NCBI GenBank assembly: GCA_036365145.1
Contig: JAEOAD010000034.1
Location: 21,814,001 to 21,878,000, forward strand
DNA length: 64,000 nt
From: Orientallactaga sibirica
Taxonomy: Eukaryota > Chordata > Mammalia > Rodentia > Dipodidae
Direction: 5' to 3'
Position numbers and translations under genes: made by a program. This document shows, piece after piece, positions 50,701 to 60,900 of the stretch. Under the pieces are notes generated by a model. The model saw only the letters and a list, made by a program, of their open reading frames with translations, was not told the DNA's origin and ran no database searches. Positions within the stretch are counted from its first letter, which is position 1. Every line of letters begins with the position of its first letter.

Positions 50701-53700
50701 CAGGCACAGGCGCTGTCAGCACTCAAAGGCTTGGGCTAGCTCCCAGCAGCCATCATAGCCCAGTGCAGCCTCCCTCCAGTGGAGGAGCTCAGCTTCCCTC
50801 GAAGGCCAGGCAGCACTGTGTGAGATTCCCAGCCCAGCCCGGCCTGAGCAGAGGCAGAACAAGCTACCCAACAGCCTTATCCTCCCACATCAGCCTTTTT
50901 CTGGATAAATCCCACCGGCTCAGGGAGCTAGACTTCAGGAGTCAACTTCTTCCCCCAGGCCACAAAGAGCAATGTCCACAAGGGGCAACAGAGACCCTAC
51001 AAGAGGTCATTGCTGCCCCGCCCATGTCCACGCCCAATAGATTAAATGGACAATGGATGCTGGAGAGGATCTGGAAAGGTCTGGTTTAAAGGGTCACCCA
51101 GAGCCCCAAACAACAGCACATACTAACTTACCCGAGGCCCTCGTGCACCAGGAGGTCCAGGTAGCCCTGGCAGCCCAGGGGGACCCTGAAAAGAAAGTAA
51201 GAAGACAGTGTGAGGCAGAGTCAAGGGGCAGTGGAGACTGCGCTAAGTCCTTCAACAACCTGTCAAGAGGCTGGGCCTGAAATTCCACAGCTAAGAAGAG
51301 AGCTCCCCTGAGGTCTCTGCCTTGGGGAAGTCGTGCTCAGAGTTTTCAGGCCTTTTGGAAATAGAAGTTGCTCTTTCCCCGTCTTTTAACACTCAGCTAA
51401 CTTGCCAGGATGGCATCTCCTCCAGGAAGCCCTCCCTGCCCCTTCTCCAAGTTCCCTCTATTTTATTTATTTATTTTAATTTTGGGAATTATCTATTTGG
51501 AAGCTCGGCAGATCAAGATCTCTCCAAAGGAACTAGCGGAAGATGAATCATCTCCACCTCCAAGGCCCAGCCAAATGTCTGATAACATAAAACAGCAGGA
51601 AACCTCAGTGCTCAGCCAAGTGCTCCGCAAAGCCAGAGCAGAGAAGGGACTTGGCCAAGGTCACGCCAAGCATCTTTTACTCCATGGAGAAAAACTATGT
51701 GGCATAAAGGGCACAAGGTGAGGGTCTGAGTCATCTGGGCCTGAGTTCAAATCCTTACACTGCCACCCAGCAGCTGGGCAAGCGCCTTCTGCTGCAGCCT
51801 GGGCTTGTAGAAGGAAGCAGTAATTCTTCCTGGTAGAATTACGTCAAGGATGGGCGAAGACAGCACATGTCTATATACCACAGTGCTTGTGCCCAATGTT
51901 CCATGTGTTCCCATAGGGTCCAGTCTTCACCATGGCTCCCTGCTCCCCAAGAGCTGCAACAGCTTCCCATCGATTTCCTTGCCTCCGCTCCTTTCTCTAC
52001 TCCCTCCCCTCTGCAGCCCTCCTGCACACAGCTTCATTCACTTGCCCCACAGACAACCCCACCACCACCATTCAACAATATTTAATGGTTCCCTATTTCC
52101 TGAGAAGTGGGGGGGCTGGCCTGTAGTGTGGTATTTCAGGGCCACCTCTCTACCTCATCTCTGGTCCCTTCACAGGAAGGGCAGCAGCCAGGCTGACTTA
52201 CTAAGCCACAGGCTGGCCTTTGTTCTACGGGTGACTCTAAAACAGGTGGAGTAGCTATGGTCCTCCCCACCTCAAAGGCGTCAATGAGCTCTAGGCAGTG
52301 CATGGATGCAGGACTGAACCCAAAGCCTTCAGAGGAAGCCAGGCTTTCGAGGATCCCAAGGCCTGGGAATTCATTTGTTTCGCATAACCATCCACGAGAT
52401 TCCAGGTTCTCTGCCCAGACTCAGAGTCGGTGTTGAAAACTCAGTTCGCTCTGTCTGGCAAGGAATCCCAGACTCACGCTGGGCAGCCGGGCTTAGCTCG
52501 GCTTGGCTTTCTGGCCTGTGAGACCCTCGGGCTTGCTCATCCATAAGCAGTAATCACAGCCCCCATCTGTGAGCACCGTGGGCTTGCTTATCAGTGGGAA
52601 ATAATCAGAGCCCAGATCCAGACAGACAGATACAACCCCAGCCCTGGGTCACTGGACTGGGGGAGGAGAGAGGGAAGAGGAGCTGGGTAGCCTCAGACAA
52701 GTCTCTGGATATCTCCTACTAAGCTGGAAGCAACAGCAACATCACAAGGGGTCTGACTGGTGGGTTTGGCGCCTCTGTCCTGTCTGTCCCATGGAGGGTT
52801 TAGGGTTGGGCTCAGGCTTTGGTGGGAGCATCAGAGTATGTGTATGACAGGAACCTGCTCTCACAGACCGGGTATGCTTCCAGGCTCCAAGCCTGCGTTT
52901 CCATAACTATCCCGATGAGGATAAAAATAGAATGTAGCCCCAGATAATCTATAAAACATGCTAATCCTGGTGCCTGGAACACAGTTGATGCTCAGATAGT
53001 GTGAGCTGTTATTTGTGTTAGGCAAGCCCCTAGAACATCTCCACTCAACAGCTTAAGCAGTCTCCCTTTGCTACTGTTCCGTGGACAGGAAAAGTGGTGT
53101 CCCTTCCTAGAAGGCCTTTCTCCTTGACCCAATTCTCCCAGTTAACCTAACAGGAAAATGCTTGCAGCTGAGGTTAAGCATGGCTAGAGGTACGCTGTGC
53201 CCTGTCCAAGGGTATAAGACGAGAGAAGCCTAAGGGAGGCAGAGTGATGGATCCAAGGCCATGCAGCTAGTGAGCAGCTGAGGCTGGACTCAAACCCAGG
53301 ACCTTTGGGCCTGTTCTACCCAGAGATTGGACAGGTGTGTCTCTAAGTAAAGCTCATGTGTGAAGCAAACACCTCAGATTTCTAGGTATTGATATTTCTG
53401 AGTCGCGGGAACTAGGGTGGAGGTTATCCAGGGGAAGAACCGTGAGGCCACTCTCCTCTCCCAGGAGATCAAATCTAGATTCCCATATGGACTCTGTTGA
53501 GACCTACACATTAATCCTGCCATTTCTTCTGTCCCTGAAATGGGGGTGTCCAGCCACAGTGTGACCTTATCCAGTACATCTGCCCAGCGGAGTCCAGTGC
53601 CAGGGAGGACCTACAATCAGGCCTGGTGATGTCAGCCGGTTATGGCTGGGCCCTTGACACGGTCCCCAGCCCAGCTGCAGGCCTCCTCCTTGCCCACTTG

Positions 53701-54860
53701 GTATTTCCTTTGTTTCCTGAGGGTGAGGGTGGGTGCCCAGGGCCCCTCTGCTCTAACCCAGTCCCCGCCTGCCCTAGAGCAGCGGAAAATGCTGCCATTT
53801 CTTTCCAGGCCCACAGCCTCAGCCTGAGTGGGGAGCCTGATGATTCACGGGCTGGGGTGGGATTTTTCCACGCTTCAAACAAGGAGGCCTCTGAGTGCTG
53901 GGCTGGGGGAAGGGTGGGGGGGGGGCTGCAGGCCTGTCCCTGTCTGGGTCATGCAGAAGTTCTGAACCAGGCCAAATGCATGCACAGAGCCATGGTAATA
54001 CCAAACAGTCCTGTGGGCGCTCCCCCTACCCAGGGGTCCTGGCCTCCCATAGCCACACTGAGGGGACCCTGCACAGAACAAGTCCCTCCTTGTGCCCAGC
54101 TGTGGCACACTCCCCAACCCCCACTCACCAGGCCCTACAGAAAGAATAAGACCTGCTGACCTCTCCCCTGGCAGGCAGCAAGCAAGAAGACATTCCACAG
54201 GCCTGGGCTCTGGAGGAGCCGGGTCCAGCCGGGGTGAGCTGCTCTCTGCTGTGTGACCCAAACAATCACCTCCTGGTCAGTGGACCCCTGCTCTGAGTCT
54301 CTAGCCTGAAGATCTCAGATTGTTCCTGAAGACAGCCCGAGGGTACGTGAGGACCCCCATCCCATCTCTACAGCTTTGTGGCCTCGAGCGAGCGACCATA
54401 CCATCTGGCGCCTCCCTGCCTCAGTGTATATTGCTGCAAGATGGGGTTGAATGCAATGAGCCATATTCTGAGGTCATGTGTGTACCCTGCTTAGTCTCCT
54501 TGCCCCCCCTCTCCCCACAGATCCGCTCTGCACCCTGAGAGTTGACCTACGGTGCCTGTGCCCTCAGCCTTCAGTTTCTGCTGGGATTTGGCTAATGGGG
54601 AGCCTCATACAGGCCTGCCTGCAGGAGAGGGGATGGGCACTAGCTCCCTGATGCAGGATGGTTCGCTCCTGTTGGGCACTGATTACTCCTTGCCCTCCCC
54701 TGCTACCTACAGGCCATCTGGGTGTGGAAGATAACAGCTGGCTGTGGCTATCCACACAGCTTCTCCACTCCATGGGCAGGGGAGTTGATGTGTGCACGTC
54801 CTCAAGGAGCCTTGCCTGGCAGTCTGGGCCACCTTAGTCTTTGTCAGCAATTTTCTTTCT

Positions 54861-54910
<50 letters not shown>

Positions 54911-57900
54911 ATGATTCCTTCATTTTCCCATTGGTCACAGTGTCACAAGTGACATTTGTAAAAAGTACAAGGATGTGCAAATGTCAATGTTGGGCCTTTT
55001 CTGATGACAGAGAAGCTCAAAGAGCAGACTGGCAAAATGTGAGCTGCAGCCCCATGCCCCATGAAAAAAGGATGTAGTTTAGGCATACCATAAGCCCAAA
55101 GGCAGATTCCACATCCTAAAAACCCACTTCAGACCCAGGTCTGCTTGCCTGGATGAGGCTCTTCCCTCTCTCCAAACCTGCATGTTCTTGAGAGAGTGGG
55201 CTGGCCTCCTCCACTCAGCTGGGATACCCTGTGTGGCTGGAAGGGGACAATTCACCCCTGTTGACCTCACAGCCTGTAGGCCCAGAGCCCATGTCTTGGG
55301 AAGCTGAGCAGTCAGGGCCAAGGGTACCTGAACCATAGTCAGGCTGGGTGCAGAGGCTCCTCATTCTGTCCTCACGATAGTGGCCAATTTCAGAACAGGG
55401 AACTCGCGCCAAGTGCTGACACAATTACAAAGCAATGTGTACTATTTCCATAAGATCTTCAATATGGTGACAATGAAAGCTGAAGCTCTGTCCCCTTGGA
55501 GACAGGCTGTATAAATATTATTCCTAATGATTATTAAAACTCATTAAGTGTTTTTGTAAGGCCTGGGAATTCCCAGTGTCTGCCACTATCTGTTCATCCT
55601 GGGGATCTTGACCATCAAACCCAGAGCCCAGTGGGGGACCCAACTCTAGGAAGGAGGAGGAGACCATTGCAGGAAGGTCATCACCAAGGTCAGAGTAAAG
55701 GCCCGAATCTTCTAGAAGTGCCAACCCACTACTCCCCACCCTAGAGGAATTGGCCTCTCATTGGGAAAGGTCATTACCCCTGGACACAGCTCCATACAAG
55801 CTGAGGCACTGACCTCAGCCCTTCCCCTACACATGGAATGTTCTTTCTTTGTCCCTCCCTTGTTCACAGACCTCCTCATCATCCTCAACTTCTCTACCAG
55901 GGGCTGATAATCAAATGCCTACAGGCGCCAACTGGGCAGGTAACATGAGTAGATGAAAAGCCTGCTAGAAAGACTCAAGGAGGAGAAGTGGGGACCATGG
56001 GGACAGGAGGTCCCGTGTAAGGGAGCTACCCCAGAGCCATCCCATCTCCCACTTTCCAAGAGAAGTGAGTGGCTAAGACTTTCCTAAGAATTCGCTCACA
56101 TTTTCTCAATGTTAGTAACTACTAGATTTTATAAAAAGAATGCTGTGTGTGTGTGTGTGCCAAACAAAACACATCCCAAGCTACTCATGCACAACCTCTG
56201 TCCACAGCTTCCAGACAGGCGCGGGGGCCAGTGTAGCTTCACGGGAGTCCAGAGGGCGCTTTGGAGGCCGCTCCAGTGGCTCACTCCCTGTCACCTGGCC
56301 TGGGCTTGTCAGCTATGGCATTCCTGGAACCACATGACCCTTGCAGTAGGGTGAGCAGTAAATGGCCTTGAGTCTGGGTATGCCACAGCCTAGGGGCTAC
56401 TATCTGGGGACAGTGACCACTCCTGAGTCTGTCTCACAAGTCGGCCTTAGGACATACTACCACAGAGACAGTAGAGCAGAAGGGTCTGGGCTCAAGGCCA
56501 GCTGTCTCCCCAGGTGGTTCTCTTGCCTGCCTTTACCAGGGGCTCCCTCTTGACCAAACAGCTCTTTTAGCTACCCACTCGCCCGTCAAGCAGCATGCAG
56601 GTCTCACTCAGACTTACCGGCAAGCCACAATCTCCCTTGGGCCCTGGCGGTCCCATCAGCAGAGAGGAGAAAGGTGTGGGTCCTTGCAGGTGGAGGAAGG
56701 GGTAAGCATTGCTGGTGGGCCGAGGGCTAGAGGACAGGATGTGGGCCGGGGCCAGAATCAGGGCAGAGGTGGTCAGTGGACTGGTCCTAGTCACCAGGTC
56801 ACTTGGTGGGGCATCTCTGGCTATCTTCCCAGGGCTGAGGGGGACAGGCTTCCAGGGAGTGCTTTTGAATCCAGCTTTCTTGGACTCTTCCAAGCCAGTG
56901 GGTTTCTTGCTTCCAGTTAGGATTGAACCAGGGGTGCCGGTGGGAGGTGCTGTCCTAGGAGTTCCCATGCCTGAGGCTGGAGGCACTACATTGGCTAGCA
57001 GACGAGTGGCTCTGGTAGGGCTGGTATTGGAAGCAGGAGATGGGGACAAAACAGTGGACTGGGGAGCTTTGGGAGTGTGGGCACGATAAGAGACTGGCTT
57101 GCTGGCTGGGCTAGTCATCTTGGGCTCAGACTGTGCTACTAAGGGAGCGGACTTTTTAGAGGAGCCGGCAGTGGTAAGCAGGGGCCGGGCACTGGGTGGT
57201 AGAGGTCGGGGCGTCACAAGAGTCCTTTGGATTGGTGGTCTTACTGTGGGATGGGAAGCTTTGGAAGGAGCTGGATGGGAGGTGGGGGGCACGGGCTTCT
57301 GGGTGGGTGGGACTGGCTTTGTGACTGAAGGAACAGCTGTTTTCTGGGGTGGATGAGGGCTTCTTACAGGAGCAACTGAAGAAGATGGGGCTGAAGGCTT
57401 GGTGGGAAGATGTTTGGGGGAACCAGCGGCTGTGAACTGCAGTGACCCAGCAGCAGGATGAGGCGTTCTGGGGGTGCTGGCTGGAGAGGTGGAGGGTAAA
57501 AGGGGAGATGTTTTTCTGGCTGACTGCTTGGTGGAAGATAATGAAGTCCCAGTGTTGCTCTGCTTGGGGACTTTGGGGGAGCTTGTATTCAAGGGCTTGG
57601 TGGGGATGGCAGGAGCCACAGTTACCATGGACCCTCTGCGTCCTGGCTGGGCCCTCAGGGCTGCTGTGGTCATGGTCAGGCTTCCCAGGCCAAGCAGGGT
57701 CGGGTCTGGCTGAAAAGCAAAGGTTCGGCCAGAGTCCAGGGGGAAGAGAGCTCCCAGCTGGGGCCTGTATGAGTCCACCTGTCTGCACTGCTCTCTCAGG
57801 TGGGCACAGTAATTGTGAGTGACCTGCACCACGGGGTGGATACTGAACTGGCAGAGGGCACCTTCAAATTGAATGGCATGCGGGCTCATCTTCCCCAAGA

Positions 57901-60900
57901 AGAAGGAACCCTGGGGGTCAAATGAGAGTTCCCTGCGGAAAGGCAGAGGGAGGGCCACCCGGCGCTGCCCACAGGCTGTCACCAGGGTGACCGTGCGGCC
58001 ACGTAGTTCCAAGGCCAGGTGGTGCCAGCGTCCATCATGCATGTCCATGTCAAAGGCCACAGAGTGCCGGGGCCCCAGGTGGATGAGCGTCTTGCCGGGG
58101 AGGAACTGCAGACCCAGCTGCAGCCTGTGCTTCCGGCTGCGGACAGCAAAGAGGAAAGCATGGTTCACGCGGTGGGAGCACAGGCTAAGCACCAGCGCCA
58201 GCTCTGGGCCCAGGGTGGCAGGAAGGACAGCAGCCGTGGGTGCCTGCAGCCGGGCCCGCTGTGTGAAGATGAAGCCTGATGGGAATGGAATGATGCCTGG
58301 GGGCGCAGGGATCCGGCTACCCCCTGCCTTTGTCCAGCTGAGCCCCAGTCGCTGGAGTACGTCCACATCTGGGAAGGAGGAGAGAGATGGTCAGAGCCTG
58401 CTCCAGCCCTGGTCACCAGCAGCCACCTGGTTTTTGGTTCATTCATCTGCACAGAACCTGTCCAAAGCTGGTGGCTGAGGTGTCACATTGCTGCAGCCCT
58501 GGGAGCAGACTGCATGACCTTGCAACCTTCCTGGGTCCACATCCCAGCTCTGCCACATCCTAACCCTATGAGTCTAGTGCCTCAATTTTCCCGTCTATCA
58601 AATGGGACCCTCCTGAGAAGGATGGTGAGAGAATTAAATGAGTGAATACCATTGTGGGGGGAAAAGAGCATCTGCCACAAAATAAGCGCTTTCCAACGAC
58701 AGCTGCTGTGACTGTAAGTAACAACCTCCACTGAATACTAGCGTTCAGAGCTGCCCATTGACAACATGCCTTCCGCTTTTCTCTGCCTCCAAAGCCACTC
58801 CCTCAGGAAGCAGACTCCTATATGACGACATGTCACAGAAGCTTGGTCAGGAAGTCTAGGGCACTGGTCTCACTACATCCTCAGGAGCATACCGGGTCCC
58901 CTTCCCTCCCCACCCCCAGGTCTCTGGCCGGGACAAGCTGAGGAGCTGGTGTCTGCTGTCACTCAGGAGGGAGGTAGCACTTCACTAAGCTTTCCTTCTC
59001 CTCCACAGTGGCTTTGGGGAACACAGGGGAAGTAGCCCAGACACCCATGAAACCTAGGTCCTCCCACTAAGCATATGTACATCTGACCTTGGTCTAGCCA
59101 GGTCCCATCCATCCGGGAATTATGCTGGCAGAGTTGCCAGAGCAAGGGAAGGTTTGCAGTGTTTCCAGAAAGGCTTCCTGACTCACCTCTCCCTGGTCAC
59201 CTGAGCACCATTAGCCGGCTGAGCTGCCCAGACTAGCAGGTGCTGGCTCCCCAGCAGCACCTCTGCAGAGAGCCAGAAGCTGCCTCTGTGATTTGTGTCT
59301 GGGTCAGAACTTCAGGGCCCTGACCCTGGGTGCTGAATGCTCTATCCCCATCACCCGGTAGCCTGAACCCAACACTCACACCTAGCATGTACTCAATTGA
59401 AAACTTTGAGTTGGGTGTGTGTGGAGGATGTACAGGTGGATGGATGAATAACTACATGGATAAATGGATAGATGGATGGATGGGACATATAGATAAGCCA
59501 AGAGATTGATAGATGGATCAATGCATGCATGGATGAGTGAGTGGATGTATGGGGAGAGGGTCATATGAATGAGTGAGTAGAGGGAGGGAGATAGGAATGG
59601 ATGGGTGAATGGGTGGTTGTATGCACAGATGAATGGGTGGTTGGATGGATGGACAGATGGATGGGTGGATGGATGGACAGATGAATGGATGGACGGATAG
59701 ACAGATGAAGGATGGATGGATGGATAGATGGATGAGTGGATTGATGGATGGATGGATGGATAGATGAATGGGTGGATGGATGGACAGATGGATGGGTGGA
59801 TGGATGGACAGATGAATGGGTGGATGGATGGACAGATGGATAGGTGGATGGATGGACAGATGAATGGGTGGATGGATGAACAGATGGATGGGTGGACAGA
59901 TGTATGGGTGGATAAATGGACAGATGGATGGGTGGATGGATGGACAGATGAATGGGTGGATGTATGAACAGATGGATGGGTGGATGTATGAACAGATGGA
60001 TGGGTGGATGGATGAACAGATGGATGGGTGGATGGATGGACAGATGGATGGACAGATGGATGGATGGATGGATGGATGGTTGATGGATGGATGGATGGAT
60101 GGACAGATGATGGGTGGATGGATGGACAGATGGATGGGTGGATGGATGGACAGATGGATGGGTGGACAGATGGATGGGTGGATGGATGGACAGATGAATG
60201 GGTGGATGTATGAACAGATGGATGGGTGGATGGATGGACAGATGGATGGGTGGATGGATGAACAGATGGATGGGTGGATGGATGGACAGATGATGGGTGG
60301 ATGGATGGGTGGATGGATGGACAGATGGATGGATGGATGGATGGATGGATGGATGGATGGATGGATGATGGATGGGCAGATGGATGGATGGATGGATGGA
60401 TGGACGGATGGATGGGCAGATGGATGGATGGGTGGATGATGGATGGACAGATGGATGGATGGATGGATGGATGGGTAGATGGATGGGTGGGTGGATGGAC
60501 GGACGGATGGATGGATGGATGGATGGATGGGCAGATGAATGGGTGGATGGATGAGGCATTGGGGAACACTGAGAACCTATGTGCTGGCAACATGGCTGAC
60601 AGCTTTCTAGCAGGCTCTCATGTCAAAATGTAAGGCTGAGAGCTGACTAGCCCACCTGTGAGCCTGGAGCCTGGACCTCAGCTGCCTTCCTTGTGAACTG
60701 GAATGTCAGGGAGCACCTCCAGCCTCAGGTTGCTAGGAGGTGAAATGATCCTCCACAGCATCCTCACCCAAGCCCTGCCAAGTGTCTTCCTGACCCTTGG
60801 GCCTTGGTTTCCCTGGCAGTAAGTGAAGGAGCTGGAGCATCCTCAGACAGTATGGGCAAGCTCAGTGTTCTGAGGACTCTAAATCCCTGGGTGCTGTTTC

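Larger units (their letters stand above)
47170..51131 (-). other. COL27A1 intron 4 (3962 bp)
   Basis: It contains a B4 SINE, a MIR relic split by a young B1, and a recent DIP-like SINE near its 3' end, next to exon 5. Between roughly 47450 and 49570 I see only unannotatable intron sequence. Confidence 0.8.
51186..56617 (-). other. COL27A1 intron 3 (5432 bp)
   Basis: The intron lies between the large N-terminal exon and the first short helix exon. It holds a long poly-T tract near 54860, an L2-like scrap near 55825, a short (GT)n near 56145 and a MIR-like piece near 53230. There is no exon, RNA gene or conserved reading frame that I can support. Confidence 0.8.

Noticed and set aside
57156..58478. 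ORFs of 210 codons (minus) and 201 codons (plus) over the large exon
   Set aside because: They are other-frame shadows of COL27A1 exon 3, kept open by its Pro/Ser/Thr-rich and GC-rich composition.
59447..60555. CRISPR-like repeat array
   Set aside because: The 24-bp units are directly contiguous with no unique spacers, and this is a mammalian nuclear genome.
59382..60633. Long ORFs on both strands (403, 332 and 191 codons)
   Set aside because: They are translations of the GATG tandem array (HPSIHPPI or MDGWMDGQ repeats) inside COL27A1 intron 2. They have no domain, and the frame is open only because of the repeat period.
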